A DNA stretch of 64,000 nt from an uncultured Eubacterium sp. (GTDB taxonomy: Bacteria > Bacillota > Clostridia > Lachnospirales > Lachnospiraceae). Both the position numbers and the translations under genes were made by a program. Below the pieces are notes generated by a model. It saw only the letters and a list, made by a program, of their open reading frames with translations, was not told where the DNA came from and did no database searches. The DNA lies in the NCBI GenBank assembly GCA_910577225.1, contig CAJTMV010000016.1:21986-85985 (forward strand), given 5' to 3'. Positions 9,006 through 17,698 of the stretch are shown here, in pieces. Within the stretch, counting starts at the first letter, position 1; each line of letters begins with the position of its first letter.

Positions 9006-10246
9006 AAGAATGCAGGCAGACGGCAAAGAGCCTGATCTACTGGCTGACCGTTCTGATTCTCGTTTTTAGTTATACGAGTCAGCTGGGTGAGCTGGAGATC
9101 GACGGGGAGCCTCAAAAAGGTCAGCAGGAATATGGATATAAGCTCAGTCAGGATCCTGCGTTTCTTATGAAAAGTACGCTGGGGCAGCTGACGGAAGAGT
9201 ATGTGCGCAAACGTTATACGACGTATCCGGTCGGTTTTTATAAAAGTGTGACGCTGAATGAGGAAGAAGATCAAAGAATCGGAGAAATTTTGCAGGAAAC
9301 AGCCGGAATTGGCGGCCGCAAAGAAGCGGAGCGTGTGATGGAAGAGTGGTACGCCGCCACACAGCCGGCAGACGAGACAAATCCCGCTGCGTCGGCCATT
9401 ACGGGACGGTTAAAAGTGGAGCCGGCAGATGGCCTGACTGCCGATCGTTTTCATGAGCTGATGGAGGAAGTCGACGGGATACTGGGCGGAGGCTCCGATT
9501 ATAACGAAGCAAACCGGAAGAACAATGCCAGAGTTCCAATGACTTATGAAGATGCAGTCAGGGAATATGACACCTTGATTAAAAAGGACCGGCTGAGCGG
9601 AGGCTATGCCAGACTGTTTTGTGATTATATGGGGATTTTCCTTGGCGTGCTGCCTGTTTTTCTGGCGACGACAAGAGGACTGCGTGACAGAAGAAGCAGG
9701 ATGCAGGAGCTGATTTATACAAGAAAATGTTCTTCTCTGACAGTGACCGCAGGACGGTACCTGGCGATGCTTGTAATGCTTACGATACCAGTACTTGCGC
9801 TGTCTTTCATCCCGCTGTCAAAATGTATCAGTTACGCCGGGATGGCAGGAATTGCGGTCGACCTTTGGGCCTTTGTCAAATATACGTTTGGATGGCTGTG
9901 TCCGACCATTATGATCGTAACGGCAGCTGGGATGTTTCTGACAGAGCTGACCGAAACGGCAGTAGCGGTGCTGGCACAGGGGGTATGGTGGTTTGCCGCC
10001 ATATTTGGCGGGGTACAGCGTCTGAAAGGAGGCATGTATGGATGGAATCTGGTACCAAGACACAATACGCAGATGAACTGGCAGGGATTTCAGGACGGAT
10101 TTGCGCAGCTTGCGGCAAACAGGATTTTTTATGCGGTACTGTCTCTTCTGCTTGTAATGGGCACGGCTTTTATATTTGAACAGAAACGGAAAGGAAGGCT
10201 GCATATTCGTGGAAAAATACTGGCACATCGAAAAAACAAATCTTAA
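8984..10246 (+). CDS. ABC transporter permease with large outer domain
   Basis: A 420-residue membrane protein. One N-terminal segment (about residues 15-33) is followed by a hydrophilic domain of roughly 180 residues and then five further segments (about 210-232, 252-275, 293-315, 320-340 and 375-395). This topology (1 + outer domain + 5) is that of ABC-2 permeases. ATG 8984 is preceded by GGGGTG. It overlaps both the ATPase gene and the next permease gene, so the three are translationally coupled. No enzymatic motif is seen. Confidence 0.75.
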   Translation: MFGQLFVKECRQTAKSLIYWLTVLILVFSYTSQLGELEIDGEPQKGQQEYGYKLSQDPAFLMKSTLGQLTEEYVRKRYTTYPVGFYKSVTLNEEEDQRIGEILQETAGIGGRKEAERVMEEWYAATQPADETNPAASAITGRLKVEPADGLTADRFHELMEEVDGILGGGSDYNEANRKNNARVPMTYEDAVREYDTLIKKDRLSGGYARLFCDYMGIFLGVLPVFLATTRGLRDRRSRMQELIYTRKCSSLTVTAGRYLAMLVMLTIPVLALSFIPLSKCISYAGMAGIAVDLWAFVKYTFGWLCPTIMIVTAAGMFLTELTETAVAVLAQGVWWFAAIFGGVQRLKGGMYGWNLVPRHNTQMNWQGFQDGFAQLAANRIFYAVLSLLLVMGTAFIFEQKRKGRLHIRGKILAHRKNKS

Positions 10247-10841
10247 ATATCATATACCGGTGCATTTGCTTGTCTGTATCCTCCTGCTTTTCGTATCGCC
10301 GTTTTTTATGGGAGTAAAAAATCTGACCGCGCAGGATACGGCAAAGGTTTTGGAAATGTATGTGGCGCTTATCGGAATTGTGCTGCTGACACCGGTATTT
10401 TTACCAGAGCAGGACCGCGGGATTCGTGATCTGGTCTGTACCAAATACCTGATCAGCGCGGTCGTATATCTGGTGCGGATTGCTGGAAATATCGTACTTT
10501 TAATTCTGCTTGCGGGACTTTATATCGGGATGCTTGCATACAACCAGTGTGATTTTCCGGTTGTCAGATATTTTTTGGGAACGCTGACGCAGATGCTGTT
10601 TATGGGAGGCCTCGGCCTGTTTTTCTATGGACTGTGCGATCATCTGGTCATCGGTTATATGGCTCCGGTCGTTTATTATATGGTTGCGCTTGGAAGCGGA
10701 CAAAAGTATATGAAGATGTTTTATCCGTTTTCCATGACATACGGAAGCTATGATGAGAAACTCTGGCTGGCCGCAGGCGCGGTCGTACTGATCGGTGCGG
10801 GAGTATGGCTGCGCTGCAGGAGGAGGGCGCCTTTTTCATAG
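10209..10841 (+). CDS. ABC transporter permease, small partner subunit
   Basis: About 210 residues with six predicted membrane segments and hardly any loops. I prefer the GTG start at 10209 (VEKYWHIEKTNLKYHI) because AAAGGAAGG lies ten bases upstream; an ATG at 10176 would add an unlikely polar leader. It begins inside the 3' end of the preceding permease, so it should form a heterodimeric channel with it. It has no recognisable motif beyond hydrophobicity. Confidence 0.65.
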   Translation: MEKYWHIEKTNLKYHIPVHLLVCILLLFVSPFFMGVKNLTAQDTAKVLEMYVALIGIVLLTPVFLPEQDRGIRDLVCTKYLISAVVYLVRIAGNIVLLILLAGLYIGMLAYNQCDFPVVRYFLGTLTQMLFMGGLGLFFYGLCDHLVIGYMAPVVYYMVALGSGQKYMKMFYPFSMTYGSYDEKLWLAAGAVVLIGAGVWLRCRRRAPFS

Positions 10842-10902
10842 ATCCGCTCAGAGTTTCATTCACAAAGGCTGGATGCTTTGGCAAATAAATTTGTATTTGA
10901 TA

Positions 10903-10931
10903 TTGACAAATAAATCACATTTGGTTATACT
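10903..10931 (+). promoter_or_regulatory. Promoter of yceD-rpmF
   Basis: Perfect TTGACA, 17 bases, then TATACT. It lies about 70 nt upstream of the yceD start and is among the strongest promoters in the window, as expected for a ribosomal protein transcript. Confidence 0.75.
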
Positions 10932-11000
10932 TTTTTCGTGTATGTTTGAAAGCCTGTACAAATGGCTGTTCAGGTCTGTTTCAGACAGATAGGAGGCCCC

Positions 11001-11549
11001 ATGATTTTAGATCTTGCAGAAATATACTCCAACTGGAATGCGTCGGAAGAAAAAGTCGTTCATCTGGATATGGATGCCCTGGAGTCTAAAATGGGCGTGT
11101 TTCCTATTCGCAAAAAGGAACCATTCACGCTGCATCTGACAAACGAGGAGAACCGGCGGCTGCTGCTCCGGGGTGAGTTGGATGTAACGATATCTGTCCC
11201 ATGTGACCGTTGTCTGACCGAAGTGTTGACAACGCTGCATCTGGTTATCGACAAAACGATTCCGATCGAACACGCCAAAGATACAAAGACGTTTTCGGAA
11301 ACGGAAGAAGATGATCAGTTGGAACAGCTGGAATATATGAATGGCTGTCAGCTGGACGCAGACCGGCTCGTATATGGAGAAATTCTGTTCGCATGGCCGG
11401 CGAAGGTGCTGTGCAAAGAAGCATGCAGGGGAATATGTCCCGCATGCGGCGCAAATTTAAATGAAACCGACTGCAGCTGTGACCGTACAGTACCGGATCC
11501 GCGGATGGCGGCGTTTCAGGATGTGTTTAACAAGTTTAAGGAGGTGTAA
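11001..11549 (+). CDS. yceD: YceD/DUF177 family protein
   Basis: A 182-residue DUF177 protein, found next to rpmF in most bacteria and tied to 23S rRNA accumulation in some; its molecular role is unsettled. Start at ATG 11001 (MILDLAEIYS) is set by AGGAGG at 10991-10996; an upstream in-frame ATG has no ribosome binding site. Typical features are PCDRCLTEV in the middle and a Cys-rich end (CKEACRGICPACGANLNETD), giving several cysteines that could bind zinc. It lies four bases from rpmF. Confidence 0.85.
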   Translation: MILDLAEIYSNWNASEEKVVHLDMDALESKMGVFPIRKKEPFTLHLTNEENRRLLLRGELDVTISVPCDRCLTEVLTTLHLVIDKTIPIEHAKDTKTFSETEEDDQLEQLEYMNGCQLDADRLVYGEILFAWPAKVLCKEACRGICPACGANLNETDCSCDRTVPDPRMAAFQDVFNKFKEV

Positions 11550-11553
11550 GCAG

Positions 11554-11733
11554 ATGTCTATTTGTCCAAAAAATAAAACTTCTAAGAGCAGAAGAGATAA
11601 AAGAAGAGCAAACTGGAAAATGACGGCTCCTACATTGGTAAAGTGCAATAAGTGTGGAGAGCTTATGGTACCGCATCGCGTATGCAAAAACTGCGGGACT
11701 TATAACAAAAAAGAAATTATCGCAGTAGATTAA
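11554..11733 (+). CDS. rpmF: 50S ribosomal protein L32
   Basis: A 59-residue L32. It starts at ATG 11554 (MSICPKNKTSKSRRDKRRAN) behind AAGGAGGTG, which overlaps the yceD stop. The two Cys pairs (CNKCGEL and CKNCGTY) make this the zinc-binding form of L32 rather than the Cys-free form. Followed at once by a perfect intrinsic terminator. Confidence 0.95.
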   Translation: MSICPKNKTSKSRRDKRRANWKMTAPTLVKCNKCGELMVPHRVCKNCGTYNKKEIIAVD

Positions 11734-11751
11734 TTGTTTGCAAACGAAGAG

Positions 11752-11786
11752 AAAGACTTTACATATAGTGGTGTAAAGTCTTTTTT
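11752..11786 (+). terminator. Intrinsic terminator after rpmF
   Basis: A 12-bp perfect stem (AAAGACTTTACA / TGTAAAGTCTTT) with an eight-base loop, followed by a T-run. Confidence 0.9.
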
Positions 11787-11870
11787 GTACTATTTATAAG
11801 TAATATGGCGTCCCTGACCCGTGAACGGTAGCAGGTAACGAACTTTCCGTCAGCTGTATGGAATTTAATA

Positions 11871-11899
11871 TTGATTTATAGAATCACATATAGTATATT
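11871..11899 (+). promoter_or_regulatory. Promoter of plsX-acpP-rnc and downstream genes
   Basis: TTGATT, 17 bases, TATATT. The leader to plsX is about 115 nt and has no obvious hairpin. I did not find a clear FapR-type operator. Confidence 0.55.
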
Positions 11900-12019
11900 G
11901 GAAATGATTTGTTACCAGTGTCTGGAATCTGACAGCAAAGCGATTGAAACAGCTGAGCGGAAACTGGCATACAGTCTTTCCAGGAAGTAAGAAGAATCGG
12001 TATGGGACAGGAGGACCTC

Positions 12020-13054
12020 ATGAGTAAAAATATCAGAGTAGTCGTCGATGCGATGGGCGGGGACCATGCACCGGGTGAAATTGTCAAAGGAGCGCTGCAG
12101 GCGCTGGAAGCACAGAAAAATCTGACGCTTTACTTTGTCGGACAGCAAAAACCGCTGGACGCAGAGCTCAAAAAATATTCGTATGATGCGGACCGTGTGA
12201 AAACCGTTTATGCAGAAGAAGTGATTGAGATGGCAGAGCCTCCGGTTGCCGCGATTCGAAAGAAAAAAGATTCGTCGATCGTTGTCGGATTAAATATGGT
12301 AAAAAAGGCAGAGGCAGATGCCTTTGTGTCCGCAGGAAGCACCGGAGCTGTGCTGGCAGGCGGGCAGCTGATCGTCGGCAGATTAAAAGGGGTGGAACGT
12401 CCGCCGCTTGCGCCGTTAATTCCTACCGCAAACGGAGTCTCGCTTTTAATCGACTGCGGGGCGAATGTGGACGCCAGGGCGTCCCAGCTCGTACAGTTCG
12501 CGAAAATGGGTTCCGTTTACATGGAACGTGTGATCGGCGTGAAACGGCCGCGCGTGGCGATTGTAAATATCGGAGCAGAGGAAGAAAAAGGAAACGCGCT
12601 TGTCAAAGAAACGATGCCGCTGCTAAAGCAGTGTAAGCAGATCAATTTTACCGGCAGCATAGAGGCAAGAGACATTCCGTATGGCGCGGCGGATGTGATC
12701 GTGTGCGAGGCATTCGTTGGAAACGTAATTTTAAAGCTGTATGAGGGGACGAGTTCGATGCTGCTGTCGCAGGTGAAAAAAACGTTTCTGAGCTCCCTGC
12801 GGACAAAGATCGGCGCGCTGCTTATCAAGCCGGCGTTAAAAAAGACGCTGAAAGGCTTTGACGCGTCCCAGTACGGCGGAGCGCCGATGCTGGGATTAAA
12901 AGGACTCGTCGTAAAGACACACGGAAGCGCCAAAGCGCCTGAGGTCAGACAATCCGTGATTCAGTGCGTAAACTTTTCAAAACAAAAGATAAATGAAAAA
13001 ATCAGTCAGCAGATACTGGCGGAGCAGACGTCTGAATTACGGGATTCCAAATAG
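12020..13054 (+). CDS. plsX: Phosphate acyltransferase PlsX
   Basis: PlsX converts acyl-ACP to acyl phosphate, the donor for PlsY in the first step of phospholipid synthesis. At 344 residues it has normal length. The N-terminus VVVDAMGGDHAPGEIVKGA is diagnostic, with SAGSTGAVLAGG near residue 95 and CGANVDAR further on. Start at ATG 12020 follows AGGAGG (12009-12014). It is followed 30 bases later by acyl carrier protein, its substrate carrier, an order shared by many Firmicutes. Confidence 0.95.
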   Translation: MSKNIRVVVDAMGGDHAPGEIVKGALQALEAQKNLTLYFVGQQKPLDAELKKYSYDADRVKTVYAEEVIEMAEPPVAAIRKKKDSSIVVGLNMVKKAEADAFVSAGSTGAVLAGGQLIVGRLKGVERPPLAPLIPTANGVSLLIDCGANVDARASQLVQFAKMGSVYMERVIGVKRPRVAIVNIGAEEEKGNALVKETMPLLKQCKQINFTGSIEARDIPYGAADVIVCEAFVGNVILKLYEGTSSMLLSQVKKTFLSSLRTKIGALLIKPALKKTLKGFDASQYGGAPMLGLKGLVVKTHGSAKAPEVRQSVIQCVNFSKQKINEKISQQILAEQTSELRDSK

Positions 13055-13084
13055 AGAAAATGATAAAAGGAGGAGAGAGTTGTC

Positions 13085-13315
13085 ATGGAATTCGAGAAAA
13101 TCAAAAAAATCATTGCAGAAGTACTGAATGTGGATGAAGAAGAGATCACAATGGATACTACTTTTGTAGATGACCTTGGTGCCGATTCCCTGGATGTATT
13201 CCAGATTATTATGGGCATCGAAGAAGAATTTGATATCGAAATCGCCAATGAGGAAGCAGAAAAAATCGCAACCGTAGGCGATGCCGTAGAACAGATTAAA
13301 AATGCATTAAACTAA
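13085..13315 (+). CDS. acpP: Acyl carrier protein
   Basis: A 76-residue acidic ACP. Ser35 in GADSLDV carries the 4'-phosphopantetheine arm on which fatty acids are built. AGGAGGAGAG lies upstream. The 4'-phosphopantetheinyl transferase gene at 24229 in this window could be its activating enzyme if no acpS exists elsewhere. The next ATG (13315) overlaps its stop by one base, but I place the rnc start further down. Confidence 0.95.
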   Translation: MEFEKIKKIIAEVLNVDEEEITMDTTFVDDLGADSLDVFQIIMGIEEEFDIEIANEEAEKIATVGDAVEQIKNALN

Positions 13316-13323
13316 TGGAAAAA

Positions 13324-13361
13324 GGGTGTTTTGAGACGATGGCAGTTGTTTTAAAACACCC
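13324..13361 (+). promoter_or_regulatory. Hairpin between acpP and rnc
   Basis: GGGTGTTTT (13324-13332) and AAAACACCC (13353-13361) form a perfect 9-bp stem with a 20-base loop. No T-run follows, so it is not a strong terminator. It sits just ahead of the gene for RNase III, an enzyme known in some bacteria to cut a stem in its own leader. That role here is inference. Confidence 0.5.
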
Positions 13362-13401
13362 GTTGCAATTTCAAAGTCAGAAAACAGAAAGTGAGAATGG
13401 A

Positions 13402-14091
13402 ATGAGAAAACAGTTGGAATTTCAAAAAGTAATCGGTTATGAGTTTCATCAGGCCGGACTTTTGCAGCAGGCGCTGACACACAGTTCGTATGCGAATGAA
13501 AAGCGGATGAAAAAACATTCGGATAACGAGCGTCTGGAGTTTTTGGGAGACGCAGTGCTTGAGATCATCTCCAGCGAGTACCTGTATCATCATTTTCCGG
13601 ACATGACGGAAGGAGAGCTGACAAAAATGCGTGCGAGTCTTGTCTGCGAGCCGACGCTTGCATACTGCACAAAACAGCTGCAGCTTGGAGAGTATCTGCT
13701 GCTTGGCAGAGGAGAGGACCATACCGGAGGCAGAAAGCGCAGTTCTATTTTATCCGACGCGCTGGAGGCGGTAATCGGAGCGATTTATCTGGATGGTGGT
13801 TTTGCTAATGCAAAAGAGTTTGTTCTGAAATTTATCCTGACAGACATTGCGCATAAGCAGCTCTTTTATGATAGCAAGACTATCCTGCAGGAGACTGTCC
13901 AGGGACAGAATCTGGGCGCCATGCATTACAAACTGACCGGAGAGAGCGGGCCGGATCATGATAAGGTATTCCAGGTAGAGCTGTGGATCGGAGATCAGAA
14001 AATGAGCACAGGAGCCGGTCATACCAAAAAGGCGGCCGAGCAGGAGGCGGCGTATCAGGCCCTTATACAGCTTCGGGAACAACATCAATAG
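13402..14091 (+). CDS. rnc: Ribonuclease III
   Basis: Cuts double-stranded RNA in rRNA precursors and other transcripts. The catalytic signature DNERLEFLGDAVLE (residues 41-54) and the later SDALEAVIGAIYLDGG (metal-binding D/E) are intact. A double-stranded RNA-binding domain covers the C-terminal 70 residues (ending KKAAEQEAAYQALIQLREQ). With start ATG 13402 the protein is 229 residues, the usual family length. An in-frame ATG at 13315 would add 29 residues with no family counterpart, and that region forms the hairpin above, so I prefer 13402 although its ribosome binding site is weak. smc follows 18 bases later, the common Firmicutes order. Confidence 0.92.
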   Translation: MRKQLEFQKVIGYEFHQAGLLQQALTHSSYANEKRMKKHSDNERLEFLGDAVLEIISSEYLYHHFPDMTEGELTKMRASLVCEPTLAYCTKQLQLGEYLLLGRGEDHTGGRKRSSILSDALEAVIGAIYLDGGFANAKEFVLKFILTDIAHKQLFYDSKTILQETVQGQNLGAMHYKLTGESGPDHDKVFQVELWIGDQKMSTGAGHTKKAAEQEAAYQALIQLREQHQ

Positions 14092-14109
14092 ACGACAGCG
14101 GAGGAAAGA

Positions 14110-17100
14110 ATGTATTTAAAGAGCATAGAAGTGCATGGTTTTAAGTCTTTCGCAAATAAGATCGTGTTTGACTTCCACAACGGGATTACCGGAATCGTAG
14201 GACCGAATGGAAGCGGAAAGAGCAATGTGGCAGACGCGGTCAGATGGGTTCTGGGAGAGCAGAGCGCCAAACAGCTGCGCGGCGCAAGCATGCAGGACGT
14301 TATTTTTGCAGGGACAGAGAACCGCAGGCCGGTCAGCTATGCATATGTGGCGATTACACTGGATAATGCAGATCATGTGCTGCCTGTGGAATATGAAGAG
14401 GTTACGGTTGCCAGACGCGTATATCGTTCCGGTGAAAGCGAATATTTGTTAAACGGAAGCGGATGCCGTCTGAAAGACGTCTACGAACTGTTTTATGATA
14501 CCGGTATCGGGAAAGAAGGCTATTCGATTATCGGACAGGGGCAGATTGAACGAATTTTAAGCGGCAAGCCGGAGGAGCGGCGGGAACTGTTTGACGAAGC
14601 GGCCGGAATCGTAAAATTCAAGCGGCGTAAGGCGGATACGCAAAAAAAGCTCGAACATGAACGGGAAAATATGGTGCGTATTCACGATATTTTAACAGAG
14701 CTCGAGCGGCAGGTAGTACCGTTAGAAAAACAGGCGGAAAAGGCAAAAATCTATATAAAGAAAAAAGACGAATTAAAAGTATTCGAGGTCAATTTGTTTT
14801 TGCTGGATATGGAACGCAATCAGGTGCAGTGCAGGGAAATAGAGGAAAAATATGAGATTACAGACGCACAGTTAAAAGAGACACTGCAGCAGCTGGAACA
14901 GATACGCACGGAGTATGAAAGCCTGACCAAAAGACTGGAGTCCGCGGAAACAGAAATTACGGACGACCGGAACAAAATCAGCGACTGCGCGGTGCGCAAA
15001 GGAAAGCTGGAAGGAGAAGTAAACGTCTTATTAGAACAGATTCATACCGCACGTACGTCGCAGGAACATTACCAGAACAGAAAAGAAGCGATCGAAGCGG
15101 ACAGCGTTCAGCGGCAAAAAAGCAGACAGGAATATGAATCGCAGAAGCAGAGCCTGGATACGAAGCTGGCAGAGCTTACGGACGAACGTAAGCGGATACA
15201 GTCCGGACTGGAACAGATCAGAGTGCAGATTTCATCGTGCAACGAGGTAATCGAACGCGGAAAAAACGAGATTATCGAGCTGTTAAATCAAAAAGGCTCT
15301 GTCAAAGGACAGCAGCAGCGTTTTGATACGATGCTGGAGCAGGTAAATATCCGAAACGCACAGTTAAACCAGCGCAAGCTGCGAAGAAAAAGCGAAGAGG
15401 CTGATCTGGAATCGGTGATTGCCAGACATCAGGAAACGCTGGAGACGCTGGAGCGCCATATCGAACAGCTGGAAGAAGCGCAGCGGCAGTACGAAGACAA
15501 AAAGCAGGAACAAAAACGCAGCATGGAAGAAGTACGTGAACAGCTGGAGCGGACGGCGACAGAATTTCATAAAACGCAGTCCAGGCTGGAGACGCTGCGC
15601 AATATCTCCGAGCGCTACGACGGCTATGGAAACAGTATCCGCCGGATTATGGAGCAAAAGGCGAAAGAACCGGGCATTCACGGCGTCGTGGCGGATCTGA
15701 TCAAGGTAGACAAAAAATATGAAACGGCCATCGAGACCGCGCTGGGCGGCAGTATCCAGAATATTGTAACGGAAGATGAAGAGACGGCGAAAAAAATGGT
15801 TCGTTTTCTAAAAGAAAATAAATACGGCCGCGCGACATTTTTACCGCTTACAAGCGTCAGCGCAAGAAATGTCAACCGCAACGAACGGGCGTTAGCCGCG
15901 AACGGCGTGATTGGCATGGCGAATACGCTCGTGAAAACAGAGCCGGCCTATCAGGGTGTGACCGCTTACTTACTGGGCCGTATTTATGTCGTCGATCACA
16001 TCGACCATGCGGTGCAGCTGGCAAGAGAGTTTCATTATTCGCTCAATATCGTAACGCTGGAGGGCGAGCATCTGATGCCGGGCGGTTCGATTTCCGGCGG
16101 CGCGTTTCGTAACAGCAGCAACCTGTTAGGACGCAGAAGAGAGATCGAAGAGCTGGAAACGCAGATAAAGAGCTTAAATGATAAGCGCAGTCAGCTCGGC
16201 AGTCGTCAGCAGGAGATACGTCAGGCACAGGAGACGCTGCGTAAGCAGCAGGAGGACAATAAAGCCGCCAGTCAGCAGGCATATCTGGAGCAGAATACGG
16301 AAAAGATGAATCTGGATCGTGTGCTGGAGCAAAAATATGAGAGCGAGAAAGCGGCAGCGGCGCTGTTAAGCGAAGCAAAAGAGCTGGAACAGCAAAAACA
16401 GCAGATCAGCGCGGACCGCGCCCGTATTGCGGAACAGATCGAAGAACTGTCCGAAAAAGAAACGCAGATTCAGGAAGAGACGCAGATGGCGCAAAAAATG
16501 CTGGAAGAACAGACCGCGTCCGAACAGGAATATGCCAAAGAGCTGTCAGACATCCAGATCGAAGAGGCCAATGTGAGTCAGCAGGCCGGGTTTCTTTACG
16601 AGAATATAAAGCGTATCGATACCGAGCTCCAAAAACTGGCACAGGAAGCAGACCAGCTAAAAAACGGAGCGGAGCATGCAGACGCAGATGTGATACAAAA
16701 AGAGCAGGAGATCGAACGGTTAAAGGCAGACATTTCACAGTCTGCGCAGTCCAAAGAACATCTGGAAAAAGATCTGAAGGAAAAGATCGCACACAAAGAA
16801 GAGATGGCGGCAGAGCAGAAAGGATTTTTTGCAAAAAGAGAAGAGCTGTCCGGGCGGCAAAATGTGCTGGATAAAGAAATCTTCCGCTTAAACAGCCAGA
16901 AGGAAAAGCTGGAGGAGACAAAAGAATCCCAGACAAATTATATGTGGAGCGAGTATGAGCTGACTCCGCATCAGGCGATGAAGCTGCGCGAGGTGCAGTA
17001 CGACGATCCTGTCAGGACGAAAAATCTGATCAAAGAAACAAGGGATGAAATCCGAAAACTGGGAGATGTGAACGTCAACGCCATCGAAGAGTACCGCGAA

Positions 17101-17667
17101 GTATCCGAGCGGTATGGGTTTTTAAAAAACCAGCACGACGATCTGGTGCAGGCAGAACAGACGCTGCTTGGCATTATCGAAGAACTGGATACCGGCATGC
17201 GCAGACAGTTTGCAGAAAAGTTCGCGGAAATCCAGCAGGAATTTGACAAAGCGTTCAAACAGCTGTTTGGAGGCGGAAAAGGAACGCTGGAGCTGATGGA
17301 GGACGAAGAAATATTAGAATGCGGCATTCGTATTATCGCGCATCCCCCGGGCAAGAAACTGCAGAATATGATGCAGCTTTCCGGCGGGGAAAAGGCGCTT
17401 ACAGCCATTGCGCTGCTGTTTGCGATTCAGAACCTGAAACCGTCCCCGTTTTGTCTGCTCGATGAGATAGAGGCGGCGCTGGACGACAGCAATGTCAATC
17501 GCTTTGCAAAATATTTACATAAGCTGACAAAAAATACGCAGTTTATTGTGATCACGCACAGGCGCGGCACCATGGCGGCGGCAGACCGTTTGTACGGCAT
17601 TACCATGCAGGAAAAGGGCGTATCCACGCTTGTGTCTGTCAGCCTGATTGAAAACGATCTGAATTAG
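14110..17667 (+). CDS. smc: Chromosome partition protein SMC
   Basis: A 1185-residue condensin ATPase that folds and segregates the chromosome together with ScpA and ScpB (not in this window). The N-terminal head has Walker A IVGPNGSGKSNVADAVRW (about residue 29). Two long coiled coils (about 170-500 and 680-1000) flank the hinge (about 515-640, with GGSISGGAFR just after it). The C-terminal head has the signature LSGGEKALTAIALLFAIQ and Walker B PFCLLDEIEAALDDSN. GGAGG precedes ATG. It is 32 bases upstream of ftsY, likely one operon with rnc. Confidence 0.97.
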   Translation: MYLKSIEVHGFKSFANKIVFDFHNGITGIVGPNGSGKSNVADAVRWVLGEQSAKQLRGASMQDVIFAGTENRRPVSYAYVAITLDNADHVLPVEYEEVTVARRVYRSGESEYLLNGSGCRLKDVYELFYDTGIGKEGYSIIGQGQIERILSGKPEERRELFDEAAGIVKFKRRKADTQKKLEHERENMVRIHDILTELERQVVPLEKQAEKAKIYIKKKDELKVFEVNLFLLDMERNQVQCREIEEKYEITDAQLKETLQQLEQIRTEYESLTKRLESAETEITDDRNKISDCAVRKGKLEGEVNVLLEQIHTARTSQEHYQNRKEAIEADSVQRQKSRQEYESQKQSLDTKLAELTDERKRIQSGLEQIRVQISSCNEVIERGKNEIIELLNQKGSVKGQQQRFDTMLEQVNIRNAQLNQRKLRRKSEEADLESVIARHQETLETLERHIEQLEEAQRQYEDKKQEQKRSMEEVREQLERTATEFHKTQSRLETLRNISERYDGYGNSIRRIMEQKAKEPGIHGVVADLIKVDKKYETAIETALGGSIQNIVTEDEETAKKMVRFLKENKYGRATFLPLTSVSARNVNRNERALAANGVIGMANTLVKTEPAYQGVTAYLLGRIYVVDHIDHAVQLAREFHYSLNIVTLEGEHLMPGGSISGGAFRNSSNLLGRRREIEELETQIKSLNDKRSQLGSRQQEIRQAQETLRKQQEDNKAASQQAYLEQNTEKMNLDRVLEQKYESEKAAAALLSEAKELEQQKQQISADRARIAEQIEELSEKETQIQEETQMAQKMLEEQTASEQEYAKELSDIQIEEANVSQQAGFLYENIKRIDTELQKLAQEADQLKNGAEHADADVIQKEQEIERLKADISQSAQSKEHLEKDLKEKIAHKEEMAAEQKGFFAKREELSGRQNVLDKEIFRLNSQKEKLEETKESQTNYMWSEYELTPHQAMKLREVQYDDPVRTKNLIKETRDEIRKLGDVNVNAIEEYREVSERYGFLKNQHDDLVQAEQTLLGIIEELDTGMRRQFAEKFAEIQQEFDKAFKQLFGGGKGTLELMEDEEILECGIRIIAHPPGKKLQNMMQLSGGEKALTAIALLFAIQNLKPSPFCLLDEIEAALDDSNVNRFAKYLHKLTKNTQFIVITHRRGTMAAADRLYGITMQEKGVSTLVSVSLIENDLN

Positions 17668-17698
17668 ATCGTTCATAATAAAAGACGGAGGAAGATAC

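Noticed and set aside
15364..17408. Long open frames on the - strand within smc
   Set aside because: They are antisense shadows of a strongly conserved gene, with no ribosome binding sites and odd composition.
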